A DNA stretch of 64,000 nt, taken from an uncultured Flavobacteriaceae bacterium (GTDB taxonomy: Bacteria; Bacteroidota; Bacteroidia; Flavobacteriales; Flavobacteriaceae). The position numbers and the translations under genes were made by a program. The DNA is taken from assembly GCA_947487895.1 (NCBI GenBank), contig CANKYF010000001.1, forward strand, positions 496,001 through 560,000, read 5' to 3'. The notes beneath the pieces are model-generated. The model was given only the letters and a program-made list of their open reading frames with translations. It did not search any database and was not told where the DNA came from. How positions within the stretch are numbered: position 1 is the first letter of the stretch; each line of letters opens with the position of its first letter. Of the stretch, positions 8,624-17,068 are shown in pieces.

Positions 8624-9886
8624 TTAATTCAATAATTTATTCAAACCCTCTTTTTCAAACAAAATTTGACCAACCTTTATATCAGACCAACCTTTTTTAA
8701 GTTTATATGTGAAAGTAGGTTTATTTTCAATCAATTCGCAATCAATAAAATAGTTTGCTATTTGTTGGTTAGAAATACTTTTTAACTCTTGTATATGGGT
8801 AGAAATAAAAAAGAAACAATTATCAAATTTACTTAATCCGTTTATTGTTGTTTTACAAATTTCAAAACCATCTTCAACATTAGTACCGCTAAATAGTTCA
8901 TCAAAAACAGCAAAACAATTTTTCCCTTTTGAAGCTTGTTCAATAACACTTTTAAGATTTAATACTTCAGTCATAAAATGACTGTAACCATTTAAAATAT
9001 CATCTCTTCTATTTATTTCAATAGAGAAGTAGTTGCAAAATGGAATTTTTCCAAATGATGCAGGTATACCAATACCTAAGTGAGCAAGATATACACAAAG
9101 TCCAACGGCTTTTAGAAAAGTCGATTTACCAGACATATTAGGTCCATTTAATACAATTACGTTGCTTTTTGTTTCAAAGTCATTCTTTATTGGGTTTTTA
9201 AGCAAAGGGTGGTAAAAGCCAGATAAACTAATAGAGTTTTCAGTAAAGCTAGGGAACACGAATTTATTTTTTAGTATTCCTAAGTTAATTGATAAATAAG
9301 CTTCAAATAGAAAAAAATCTTCCCAAAAAGTTTGTATCAATTCTTTTTTCTTTAGTTCACTGATTTTTTCTGTTAACTCAATTACGTGTTTATCTTTTAA
9401 TCTTTTTTCTCTGATTATATGTGCGTATTTACTAGATTCAAAATAAGACAAAAATTGTAAAATTCTTTTGATACTTAAAGCATAGTCTTTTGGGAATGTT
9501 TTTAATTTCAATCTTGTAAAATAATTAGACTCTAAACGGTGAAAAAATAATATTACTTGATTAAGTTTACTTACATATCTGGCTTTCTCTTGTTTAGAAG
9601 TAAACAATTTATATTGAAACCTTTTTAGAGATAAGTTTTCGATTTTTTCATTGTTTAAGAAAAAATGAACTTCGTTTAGATATAAAACAGTATATGAATA
9701 ATCTGTTAGAATATTGTTGTTTTCTGTAAAACCCTTAAGGATGTTTTGGCGTTGAGCTATTTCTATTGTTGATTGTAAAGGCTTTTTTAGAATTTCAAGA
9801 ATTTTGTTTTTAGCGAATATATTAAGAGAAAAGTTGAACAATGGTAAAATTTCTTTTTCAATGTTCAAATCCTTTAGATTATTCAT
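8624..9886 (-). CDS. Short MutS-family ATPase lacking the mismatch-recognition domain
   Basis: 420 residues from ATG 9886; an in-frame TTG two codons upstream (9892) is the alternative start. The C-terminal half is a MutS ATPase: Walker A in NGPNMSGKSTFLKA, then 'RRDDILNGYSHFMTEVLNL' and Walker B-like VFDELFSGTNVEDG, where MutS has DE-x-GRGT. The N-terminal half is helical, like the MutS core/lever region, and there is no mismatch-binding domain I. Such short MutS-like proteins are common in Bacteroidota, and their function is poorly defined. It starts 15 bases after the glutamine cyclotransferase gene and is probably co-transcribed with it. A role in canonical mismatch repair is unlikely. 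Confidence 0.8.
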   Translation of the reverse strand: MNNLKDLNIEKEILPLFNFSLNIFAKNKILEILKKPLQSTIEIAQRQNILKGFTENNNILTDYSYTVLYLNEVHFFLNNEKIENLSLKRFQYKLFTSKQEKARYVSKLNQVILFFHRLESNYFTRLKLKTFPKDYALSIKRILQFLSYFESSKYAHIIREKRLKDKHVIELTEKISELKKKELIQTFWEDFFLFEAYLSINLGILKNKFVFPSFTENSISLSGFYHPLLKNPIKNDFETKSNVIVLNGPNMSGKSTFLKAVGLCVYLAHLGIGIPASFGKIPFCNYFSIEINRRDDILNGYSHFMTEVLNLKSVIEQASKGKNCFAVFDELFSGTNVEDGFEICKTTINGLSKFDNCFFFISTHIQELKSISNQQIANYFIDCELIENKPTFTYKLKKGWSDIKVGQILFEKEGLNKLLN

Positions 9887-9901
9887 TTTCAATCCTTTAT
9901 T

Positions 9902-10936
9902 TTAATTTTCTGTAATCTCAATTTCAAATAATTTATCCCAATGCTTTCCAGTAACAAAAATGGTTTTAGTATCAGGATTATAAGCTATACCATTTAAAAC
10001 ATCTAGTTCTTTATGTTGCGTTACTAACTTTTTTAAAGGTGAAAAATCTATAACTCCAATAACTCCTCCATTTTCTGGGTTTATAATAGCTACGCCGTTT
10101 TTTTGATAGCGATTAGCATATATTTTACCGTCAATCCATTCCATTTCATTAATCTGAGATATTTTGCCTTTATTAGTACAAACCTGTATATAATCTTCTT
10201 CCACTAATGTCTCTGGATTTAGAAGCCATATTCTCTCGGTTCCATCACTCTTATAGACCTTATTATCAATATGACATAAACCCCAACCTTCTTTACTATC
10301 TCCATATTTAAAGCTATTTAATTGTTGTAAGGTATTTGCATCATAAATAAAGCCTTTGCCTTTTTTCCAAGTTAATTGATATATCTTGTTGTTATAAATG
10401 GTTAAACCTTCACCAAAATACTCATTAGCTAAATCAATATTTTTAATGACTTCACCAGTCTTATAATCAATTTTTCTAAGCTTAGATTTTTTGTATTGTC
10501 CTGTGCTCTCGTATAGAAACCCATTGTGAAACTCCAGACCTTGTGTGTAAGAAGTAATATCATGCGGAAATTCATTTAAGATCTTGTATTTAAAAATCTG
10601 CGGAGCTTTATCATTTAATATAGTAATTGCCGTTTGAATAGTTTGCGTATCTCCTTCGTAATAAATAGTGGCTTCTACATTATGTTTTCCTAATTTAAAC
10701 GATTTTAGAGAGGCGCTTTCACTAATACGTTTTTTATTTAATAAGTAAACAACAGAATCTATTTTGTGATTTTTTCTATTAATTATAGACATATTTAAAG
10801 TCTCATTACTACTAATATTACCCTTTTCAGCATTAGTTTTAATAAGGAAATCATTTTTTTTCTGTCCAGAGTTTGAACCACAAGAAATAATAAGTGAATT
10901 TAAAATTATGATTAATAGATACTTGGGTGTATTCAT
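9902..10936 (-). CDS. Glutaminyl-peptide cyclotransferase (plant/bacterial beta-propeller type), lipoprotein
   Basis: 344 residues with a type II signal (lipobox IISC near residue 19). The C-terminal two thirds form a five-bladed-propeller type glutamine cyclotransferase: 'SYTQGLEFHNGFLYESTGQY', KLRKIDYKTGEV, YFGEGLTIYNNKIYQLTWK, 'SDGTERIWLLNPET', 'INEMEWIDGKIYANRYQ', and LNGIAYN near the end. The enzyme converts N-terminal Gln to pyroglutamate, which would protect exported proteins matured in the periplasm; many T9SS and lipoprotein mature ends begin with Gln. The first 100 residues hold an extra small beta domain. It is the first gene of a two-gene unit with the MutS-like ATPase. The link between the two functions is unclear. 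Confidence 0.88.
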   Translation of the reverse strand: MNTPKYLLIIILNSLIISCGSNSGQKKNDFLIKTNAEKGNISSNETLNMSIINRKNHKIDSVVYLLNKKRISESASLKSFKLGKHNVEATIYYEGDTQTIQTAITILNDKAPQIFKYKILNEFPHDITSYTQGLEFHNGFLYESTGQYKKSKLRKIDYKTGEVIKNIDLANEYFGEGLTIYNNKIYQLTWKKGKGFIYDANTLQQLNSFKYGDSKEGWGLCHIDNKVYKSDGTERIWLLNPETLVEEDYIQVCTNKGKISQINEMEWIDGKIYANRYQKNGVAIINPENGGVIGVIDFSPLKKLVTQHKELDVLNGIAYNPDTKTIFVTGKHWDKLFEIEITEN

Positions 10937-10990
10937 GATGTGCTTTTAATTTGAAGCAAGATATTTATTTAAAATCAGTTTATAAAAACA

Positions 10991-11020
10991 TTGTGAAAAT
11001 TTTAAAAGATTGTATCTTTG
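10991..11020 (+). promoter_or_regulatory. Promoter of the SRP RNA gene
   Basis: TTG at 10991-10993 and TATCTTTG at 11013-11020, spaced by 19 bases, match the Bacteroidota -33/-7 consensus (TTG ... TAnnTTTG). The RNA begins about six bases later. Confidence 0.85.
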
Positions 11021-11025
11021 CATCC

Positions 11026-11120
11026 GGCAAGTCCTACACAACTAGCTCCTGTAGAATCCTCCAGGGCGGGAACGCAGCAAAGGTATATGGTTGTAGCAGT
11101 GTGATGTAGGTAGCTTGCCT
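11026..11120 (+). ncRNA. ffs: Signal recognition particle RNA (4.5S, bacterial small form)
   Basis: The 5' end GGCAAG pairs with CTTGCC at 11114-11119, closing a long rod. The apical region reads CCTCCAGGGCGGGAACGCAGCAAAGG, split here as 'TCCAGGGCGGGAACG' and GCAGCAAAGG, which are the SRP RNA domain IV asymmetric loop and tetraloop region recognised by Ffh. Seven T residues follow and act as the terminator. Length about 95 bases, usual for the small bacterial form. Confidence 0.95.
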
Positions 11121-11139
11121 TTTTTTGTATAATAAACTT

Positions 11140-11174
11140 AAATCTTGAAAGCTTATGCGAATCAAGATTTTTTA
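11140..11174 (+). terminator. Second hairpin plus T-tract after the SRP RNA
   Basis: AAATCTTGA (11140-11148) pairs with TCAAGATTT (11162-11170), with a T-rich tail. Probably a backup terminator. Confidence 0.5.
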
Positions 11175-11183
11175 GTTTAATAC

Positions 11184-11203
11184 ATTCCCATAAAGATGGG
11201 AAT
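11184..11203. repeat. Short palindromic (REP-like) element, copy 1
   Basis: ATTCCCA (11184-11190) pairs with TGGGAAT (11197-11203) around a six-base loop and is followed by CTTAATT. It resembles the palindrome in the rpsA leader (50388-50411), which is also followed by ATCTTA. The remaining 11204-11271 shows no feature. Confidence 0.4.
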
Positions 11204-11271
11204 CTTAATTAAATTTTCTTATCGTTTATCTATATTGTAATTTGGTGCTTTATTTTTTCAAAAACTAAAAT

Positions 11272-12075
11272 ATGTCTAAAGTTGTTTTAATTACTGGAGG
11301 TTCTTCGGGAATTGGTAAATCTATTGGTGAATTTTTAAATGAAAAGGGTTTTATTGTTTATGGAACAAGTAGAAGTCCTGAAAAATATCCTGATAGTAAA
11401 TTTCCAATTATAGCGTTAGATGTAAAAGATATTACAACTATAAATACAGCAATAGATATAGTTATAGAAAAAGAAGGACAGTTAGATGTACTTATAAATA
11501 ATGCAGGAGCTGGTATTACAGGACCTATAGAAGAAACACCAGAAGAAGAAATTAAAAACAATTTTGAGACTAATTTTTTTGGACCAATAAATGTAATTAA
11601 AGCCGTATTACCACAAATGAGAAGTCAAAATAATGGTTTAATAATAAATGTTACATCTATTGCTGGTTATATGGGATTACCATATAGAGGTGTGTATTCT
11701 GCTAGTAAAGGAGCTTTAGAATTAATCACTGAAGCTTTTAGAATGGAGCTTAAAAACTTCAATATTAACATGACCAATGTAGCTCCTGGAGATTTTGCAA
11801 CTAATATTGCTGCAGGTAGATATCATGCACCACTGCTAGAAGATTCTCCTTATAAAGAATCTTATGGAAATACTTTAGATTTAATGAACGAACATGTAGA
11901 TGCAGGAAGCAATCCTAATGTAATGGCCAAAGCAGTTTATAAAATTATTAATACGCAAAATCCCAAAGTACACTACAAAGTAGGGGAGTTTATGCAAAAG
12001 TTTTCTATTGTTTTAAAGCGTATTCTACCAGATACATTATATGAAAAGCTTTTAATGAACCATTACAAGATGTAA
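11272..12075 (+). CDS. Short-chain dehydrogenase/reductase (SDR)
   Basis: 267 residues, classical SDR length. The cofactor motif TGGSSGIGKSIG is at residues 8-19, NNAG follows at about 78-81, and the catalytic Ser plus YxxxK are seen in 'NVTSIAGYMGLPYRGVYSASK'. The cofactor is likely NADP(H) because of 'TSRSPEK' after strand 2 (inference). The substrate cannot be predicted from the motif. The gene stands alone after the SRP RNA; its 5' region shows only a weak promoter candidate. The next gene, a small lipoprotein, follows after 50 bases and may share the transcript. Confidence 0.9.
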   Translation: MSKVVLITGGSSGIGKSIGEFLNEKGFIVYGTSRSPEKYPDSKFPIIALDVKDITTINTAIDIVIEKEGQLDVLINNAGAGITGPIEETPEEEIKNNFETNFFGPINVIKAVLPQMRSQNNGLIINVTSIAGYMGLPYRGVYSASKGALELITEAFRMELKNFNINMTNVAPGDFATNIAAGRYHAPLLEDSPYKESYGNTLDLMNEHVDAGSNPNVMAKAVYKIINTQNPKVHYKVGEFMQKFSIVLKRILPDTLYEKLLMNHYKM

Positions 12076-12125
12076 TTTTTTGGTATGCTCTTTGATAGAT
12101 AATGATTTAAAAATTATCATCAATC

Positions 12126-12554
12126 ATGAAACATCACTATACTGCATTATTTCTTTTAGTTTCTCTTTTTACATTTTCTGGTTGTGAAGATATTGTAGAT
12201 TGTATTATTAATGTTAGACCAGAATTAGGAAACGACGACTTAGATCGTGCTTATCTAGATGAATACTATTTTGATGCTGTAACAGCTGAAATAAAGAATG
12301 AACCTAATGATAATGATTACGACTATTATTTTAGCGTATCAGGAAGAATTCCAAGAGGAATTGATGTGATTTATGAGAGACGTAGAGTTGTTTTTGAAGG
12401 CGTACCACTTGAAAAAGGCTCCTATACTATAAAAGTTTCTTTAGAAGTTGAAGCTCTTAATGGCTATTACTACGATGATTTTGGAAATGAAAGATATGAT
12501 GATCCTTTATGTTCAGATAATACCTCAAAGACCTATACATTAGTTGTGAGATAA
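12126..12554 (+). CDS. Small acidic lipoprotein of unknown function
   Basis: 142 residues. A hydrophobic N-terminus ends in FTFSGC, a plausible lipobox, so the mature protein would be lipid-anchored. The rest is rich in Asp and Tyr (DNDYDYYF, NGYYYDDFGNERYDD) and appears all-beta, with a central 'GRIPRGIDVIYERRRVVFEG' and a terminal KTYTLVVR strand, as in a single Ig-like or cadherin-like domain of putative Ig type (inference). I do not recognise a family. It converges with the next gene across seven bases, leaving no room for a terminator between them. Confidence 0.65.
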   Translation: MKHHYTALFLLVSLFTFSGCEDIVDCIINVRPELGNDDLDRAYLDEYYFDAVTAEIKNEPNDNDYDYYFSVSGRIPRGIDVIYERRRVVFEGVPLEKGSYTIKVSLEVEALNGYYYDDFGNERYDDPLCSDNTSKTYTLVVR

Positions 12555-12561
12555 ACTATGT

Positions 12562-13983
12562 TTAAGGATTAGAGAGTTTTGTGATCTGTTTTTCAAAATT
12601 TACAGAAAACATATTAGAATTTGAGCTCACAATTTTATTGTTTTCATCAATAATAATTGTTTTTGTCATTGGGTATATGGCTAACTCTTTTTTAGTAGCT
12701 TCAGGTGTTTTGAACATATATTGATGACTCCAATCAAATCTACAATCTTTAAATGTTTGTTTAGATTTTTCACAACTACCATCATCTACGTTAATCGTAA
12801 TAAATCTTATATCTGGGTACTTATCTTTTAATTTTTTAATTTTTTTGAAACTCTTTTTAAAGTGGTCGTAATAATTATGAGACCAAAAACTAACGACTGT
12901 AGGTTGAGAAATTAGATCGTTAATATTAAAGATTTGTTTATTATAATCTACTATTTCAAAACTAGGGAATTCAGAACCAGATTGCAGCTTTTTTAAGGAC
13001 CTAGCATAATTGGTCATTATATCTTTAGACTTTTCGTTAGATGATTTCTTTAAAAAAGAGTTTAAAATAACATTAGCATTTTTATCATCATTACTGTAAG
13101 ACAAGTATTTTATGGTAAAATGATACAATAATTGATCTTTAATTGTAGAGTTAGTTACTAAACTATCAATTAGATGTAATCTATCTAAGTTATAACACAA
13201 ATCTCCCCAATTAAAAGCTTTGTTTTTGGCATGAGAAGTATGAGTGCCAAGAGAAATTGTATTAAAGTTATGTCTTAGAAATGTATGATAGTTATGGTAA
13301 TTTTTAAAGAAATCGTCATTGTAATTTATATATTTTCTGTAGCTATAGAAGTCTTCTGGTAGAGATTTTAAAAATTTACCTTTATGCTTGCCATGATGAA
13401 TAATAGGATATACTTCTTTACTAGAGTAGTAATAATAATCAATATTAGCTTTAGCAATTTTCTCAAATAGTTCTGAAGTGTGGTACTTTTTTGAGAATTT
13501 GCTTAATGCCTTGTACTTGATATTTTTTAAAGAATCCATACGCTTTTGATAATCTTCAGCATTCAGCTGACAAAGTTTCAAAATATGTTTTTCATCTTTT
13601 TCGTTTTCTAAAAATTCATTTATAAAGTAGTTGTTCTTTTTAGACCCCTTTCCTGTGTATACTAGAGATTCATCAAACTCAAGTGTATTAAGTCTTAGTA
13701 ATATACTATCGCTAGCCTCTACTAAAAATGATTGATATTCTCCACCATGCTTAAAAGAATAAACCCCTTCTTTTAAACTATCTATTTTAAATATAAATCT
13801 ATTTCTACCATCTAATCTAATGGTATCTGTTTTGTGCTCATCATCACTTAGTGTAATGAATTTTGAATTGGGGTTAATAATTTCACCACCAAAATAAGCG
13901 TAAGGTGCTTCATTTTTAGAACTGCTAGTAGCGCAGCTAAAACATAAAAGACAACTTAAAACAGAATAAATAAATAACTTCAT
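12562..13983 (-). CDS. Thioredoxin/TlpA-like lipoprotein without the CxxC active site
   Basis: 473 residues, lipoprotein signal (CLLCFSC). Residues about 25-120 form a small beta domain like DUF4369 found before TlpA proteins (GGEIINPNSKFITL, 'YSFKHGGEYQSFLVEASDS'). The middle is helical. Residues about 340-473 are a thioredoxin fold: FPSFEIVDYNKQIFNINDL, 'PTVVSFWS', 'DIRFITINVDDG', IYPMTKTIIIDENNKIV. At the place of WCxxC the sequence reads WSHNYY, so it cannot act as a dithiol oxidoreductase. The two Cys in DGSCEKSKQTFKDC lie elsewhere. It may bind partners rather than exchange disulfides (inference). A TATTTTTG box reading leftward at 14020-14013 could be its promoter. Confidence 0.75.
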   Translation of the reverse strand: MKLFIYSVLSCLLCFSCATSSSKNEAPYAYFGGEIINPNSKFITLSDDEHKTDTIRLDGRNRFIFKIDSLKEGVYSFKHGGEYQSFLVEASDSILLRLNTLEFDESLVYTGKGSKKNNYFINEFLENEKDEKHILKLCQLNAEDYQKRMDSLKNIKYKALSKFSKKYHTSELFEKIAKANIDYYYYSSKEVYPIIHHGKHKGKFLKSLPEDFYSYRKYINYNDDFFKNYHNYHTFLRHNFNTISLGTHTSHAKNKAFNWGDLCYNLDRLHLIDSLVTNSTIKDQLLYHFTIKYLSYSNDDKNANVILNSFLKKSSNEKSKDIMTNYARSLKKLQSGSEFPSFEIVDYNKQIFNINDLISQPTVVSFWSHNYYDHFKKSFKKIKKLKDKYPDIRFITINVDDGSCEKSKQTFKDCRFDWSHQYMFKTPEATKKELAIYPMTKTIIIDENNKIVSSNSNMFSVNFEKQITKLSNP

Positions 13984-14012
13984 ACGCCCTCATTAATCAT
14001 GTTATTGCAAAG

Positions 14013-14020
14013 CAAAAATA
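14013..14020 (-). promoter_or_regulatory. Putative -7 box of the TlpA-like lipoprotein gene
   Basis: Reads TATTTTTG on the minus strand, 30 bases before the start codon. No clear -33 TTG was seen. Confidence 0.4.
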
Positions 14021-14150
14021 GTTTAAGAGAATATAAACTCTTGTTAATGCGTTGTTAAATGTTGATTTAGTTAAGACAAAGGGTACATTATTAAAGACAA
14101 AAGTATCTAAAAATAGAAGCTATAAGTTTCCACTTACCAATTCATTTTTC

Positions 14151-14158
14151 TACTTTTG
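14151..14158 (+). promoter_or_regulatory. Putative -7 box of the ABC-F gene
   Basis: TACTTTTG matches TAnnTTTG and lies 20 bases before the ATG, giving a very short leader. The rest of the 13984-14178 gap is featureless. Confidence 0.55.
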
Positions 14159-14178
14159 CAAAAAATTAAAGTTATCAT

Positions 14179-15804
14179 ATGTTATCAGTATCAAATCTTT
14201 CGGTGCAATTTGGAAAACGTATCCTTTTTGATGAAGTGAATACCACATTTAATCAAGGTAATTGTTACGGTATTATTGGAGCAAACGGAGCGGGAAAATC
14301 TACATTTTTAAAGATTATCTCTGGTAAAATGGATGCTACTTCAGGGCATGTATCGCTTGAATCTGGTAAGCGTATGTCTGTGTTAGAACAGAATCATAAT
14401 TTATATGATGAGCATACAGTATTAGAAACTGTTTTAATGGGAAACAAACCCTTATTTGATATTAAAACGGAAATAGATGCTTTATATGCCGATTATACAG
14501 ATGAAAATGCCGAAAAAATAGGAGAACTTCAAGTACAGTTTGAAGAAATGAATGGGTGGAATGCCGATAGTGATGCTGCCGCAATGTTATCTAATTTAGG
14601 TATTAAAGAAGACTTTCACTATACATTAATGAGTGATTTAGATGGAAAACAAAAAGTGCGAGTATTGTTAGCACAAGCACTTTTTGGAAATCCTGATGTA
14701 TTGATTATGGATGAGCCTACCAATGATTTAGATTATGAAACTATTTCTTGGTTAGAGACTTTTTTGGCTAATTATGAGAACTGTGTGATCGTGGTTTCTC
14801 ACGACCGTCACTTTTTAGATGCAGTATGTACACATATTTCAGATATTGACTTTGGAAAAATAAATAATTATTCTGGGAACTATACATTCTGGTATGAGTC
14901 TTCGCAATTAGCAGCTCGCCAACGCGCGCAACAAAATAAGAAGGCTGAAGAAAAGAAGAAAGAGTTAGAAGAGTTTATCCGTCGTTTTTCTGCTAACGTA
15001 GCAAAAAGTAAACAGGCTACCAGTAGAAAGAAGATGATAGAAAAGTTAAATATTGAAGATATTAGACCGTCTTCTCGTCGTTATCCAGCTATTATTTTTG
15101 AACGTGAGCGAGAAGCTGGTGACCAAATTTTAAATATTGAAGGTTTAGAAGCTTCTATAGATGGTGAATTACTATTCAAAAATATAGACTTAAATCTTAC
15201 AAAAGGAGATAAAGTTGTTGTGTTTTCAAGAGACTCAAGAGCAACAACAGCTTTTTACCAAATAATTAACGATAAAGAAAAGGCAGACGCTGGTAAGTAC
15301 TCTTGGGGTGTAACTACATCTCAATCTTATTTACCATTAGATAATAGTGAGTTTTTTAATAATGACTTATCACTTGTAGATTGGTTACGTCAATGGGCTA
15401 AAACTGAAGAAGAACGAGAAGAAGTTAACATTCGAGGTTTTTTAGGTAAAATGATTTTTAGTGGAGAAGAAGCTCTTAAGAAATCTAATGTACTTTCTGG
15501 AGGTGAAAAGGTACGTTGTATGCTAAGTAGAATGATGATGATTAGAGCAAATGTACTTCAACTGGATGAGCCAACCAATCACTTAGATTTAGAAAGTATT
15601 ACAGCTTTTAACAATTCACTTAAAAACTTCAAAGGCACAATATTATTTACAACTCATGATCATGAATTTGCACAAACTGTTGCAAATAGGGTAGTAGAGC
15701 TAACTCCAAACGGTGTTATTGATAGGTATACTACATTTGATGAGTACATGCAAGACGCTAAAATTAAAGACTTAAGAGAAAAAATGTATTCGGTGACTGT
15801 TTAG
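14179..15804 (+). CDS. ABC-F ATPase, YbiT-like, with a degenerate second ATP site
   Basis: 541 residues, two ABC domains joined by the charged linker that characterises ABC-F proteins ('RRFSANVAKSKQATSRKK', about 270-290). These soluble proteins act at the ribosome. The sequence follows E. coli YbiT along its length. NBD1 has Walker A GANGAGKST (34-42) and Walker B LIMDEPTNDLD, but its signature (about 151-160) reads MSDLDGKQKVR instead of LSGGQ. NBD2 has an intact LSGGEK signature (about 439) and Walker B LQLDEPTNHLD, but its Walker A (about 348-357) is FSRDSRATT, without the P-loop Gly-Lys. In the head-to-tail sandwich this leaves one canonical site (A1 with signature 2) and one dead site. 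A shared bidirectional terminator follows. Confidence 0.9.
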   Translation: MLSVSNLSVQFGKRILFDEVNTTFNQGNCYGIIGANGAGKSTFLKIISGKMDATSGHVSLESGKRMSVLEQNHNLYDEHTVLETVLMGNKPLFDIKTEIDALYADYTDENAEKIGELQVQFEEMNGWNADSDAAAMLSNLGIKEDFHYTLMSDLDGKQKVRVLLAQALFGNPDVLIMDEPTNDLDYETISWLETFLANYENCVIVVSHDRHFLDAVCTHISDIDFGKINNYSGNYTFWYESSQLAARQRAQQNKKAEEKKKELEEFIRRFSANVAKSKQATSRKKMIEKLNIEDIRPSSRRYPAIIFEREREAGDQILNIEGLEASIDGELLFKNIDLNLTKGDKVVVFSRDSRATTAFYQIINDKEKADAGKYSWGVTTSQSYLPLDNSEFFNNDLSLVDWLRQWAKTEEEREEVNIRGFLGKMIFSGEEALKKSNVLSGGEKVRCMLSRMMMIRANVLQLDEPTNHLDLESITAFNNSLKNFKGTILFTTHDHEFAQTVANRVVELTPNGVIDRYTTFDEYMQDAKIKDLREKMYSVTV

Positions 15805-15830
15805 AACATTTCGGATAGCAAATAAAAAAA

Positions 15831-15867
15831 CACCTGTAAAATTCATGAAAATTTTGCAGGTGTTTTT
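15831..15867. terminator. Bidirectional intrinsic terminator
   Basis: CACCTGTAAAAT (15831-15842) pairs with ATTTTGCAGGTG (15851-15862) with one wobble. A-rich flank on the left and T-run on the right allow use from both strands, between the ABC-F gene (+) and the DUF2007 gene (-). Confidence 0.88.
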
Positions 15868-15885
15868 TTATCAAGTAAAGAGATT

Positions 15886-16122
15886 TTAAGCTTGTAATTC
15901 TGAATTTGCTTTTTCAATAATTAAAACAGCTTTATCTAATTCGTCTTTATGTACATAAACTTCTTGAAGCCCTAATACTGCAGCTCCAAAACCTGCTAAT
16001 CTTCCAGACTCAGTTTCGTCCTTAACAACAGCGTTAATGCTTTCTTTTTCAAGGTCACTTAAAATACGTTGTACTGTGATAAAATCTCCGGTAAAAACTT
16101 TTATATAATTTGAATCTGTCAT
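15886..16122 (-). CDS. DUF2007-type small signal-transducing-like protein
   Basis: 78 residues from the ATG at 16122 (MTDSNYIKVFTGDF), chosen because a GAG-like ribosome site precedes it and known members start there; an upstream in-frame ATG at 16182 would add 20 atypical residues. The fold resembles DUF2007 (PII-like ferredoxin-type): VFTGDFITVQRILSDLE, then NAVVKDETESGRL, GLQEVYVHKDELDKAVLII. Function unknown; the family name 'putative signal transducing protein' rests on fold similarity. Stand-alone gene. Confidence 0.72.
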   Translation of the reverse strand: MTDSNYIKVFTGDFITVQRILSDLEKESINAVVKDETESGRLAGFGAAVLGLQEVYVHKDELDKAVLIIEKANSELQA

Positions 16123-16211
16123 AGCTCTAAAATTTAAGGGTTCTCTTAAATATACAAAATTTTTGACAATTTTCATAATCAAAATGTAGTTTTAGAATCT
16201 ATGATCTAAAT

Positions 16212-17063
16212 TTAAAAAGTGCCTACTAATCCTATCTTATTTGGCGTAACAGATATATTCCAAGAAATTTTATTTTTCTTTTTGAATCTAGAGGCATAAG
16301 ATTTACTCTCATCTAAAAACTTGTCAATACTATCAACAACAATAATACTTACTACTGCACTAAATGCAATATCTGTTACCCAATGCGCATTATCAACTAA
16401 ACGACTTATAGGAGGAATGGCTCCAATACTATAAATTCCAATTTTAACCCAAGTATTATCAAACTGCTTTGCTATAGCATGGGCAGCAGTAATAGATAAA
16501 GATGTGTGGCCTGAGGGAAATGAATTAAATGAGGATTCTTTTGAGAAGGCATCGAATTCCCAATTTCCTAATCCAGAACTAGGTCTTGCACGTCCAACAG
16601 ACCCTTTCAACAATGAGGTTATGACTCCTGTTGTAAATGAAGATGAAATGATAAGCACACTTGTTCTTCTTATTTGTTCGTTTTTTGTAAATACCCCAAA
16701 ACCATATAAACCAGCATTCGCCATGAAATAATTCTGTGGACTACCAAAATACCAACCAAAATCTCTTACTACCTTGGGAAAATTGCGTTGTTGGTTAACA
16801 AAAAAGCTACTAACTTCATCATCTGCTGCCGATAAAATTATTGTTCCACCAATAAGTCCGCCTAATTTTAAATAATCATTTCCTTTCCAATGAATTGGTC
16901 TAGAGAACGAATGTCCAATACTTTTAATAGTACTTAATGCATCATGTTTTAGAAGTTTACCAATAGCTAAACTGTCTTTATCTTTACCATCCTTTATTTC
17001 CTGACCAATACTAATAGAAGTGAATAGTATGAGCGAAGTTATAGTTAGAACAAATCTAAACAT
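16212..17063 (-). CDS. PAP2-family (type 2) phosphatidic acid phosphatase
   Basis: 283 residues with a signal peptide (SISIGQ). All three PAP2 motifs are present in order: KGSVGRARP, then SFPSGHTS with the catalytic His, then 'SRLVDNAHWVTDI' with the second His and Asp. The N-terminal third is unusual for a plain PAP2 and is followed by several hydrophobic helices. Such proteins dephosphorylate lipid phosphates (undecaprenyl pyrophosphate, lipid A or phosphatidate) on the periplasmic side. It starts five bases after pheT and so is read from the pheT transcript; the linkage seems incidental. Confidence 0.88.
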   Translation of the reverse strand: MFRFVLTITSLILFTSISIGQEIKDGKDKDSLAIGKLLKHDALSTIKSIGHSFSRPIHWKGNDYLKLGGLIGGTIILSAADDEVSSFFVNQQRNFPKVVRDFGWYFGSPQNYFMANAGLYGFGVFTKNEQIRRTSVLIISSSFTTGVITSLLKGSVGRARPSSGLGNWEFDAFSKESSFNSFPSGHTSLSITAAHAIAKQFDNTWVKIGIYSIGAIPPISRLVDNAHWVTDIAFSAVVSIIVVDSIDKFLDESKSYASRFKKKNKISWNISVTPNKIGLVGTF

Positions 17064-17068
17064 ATAAG

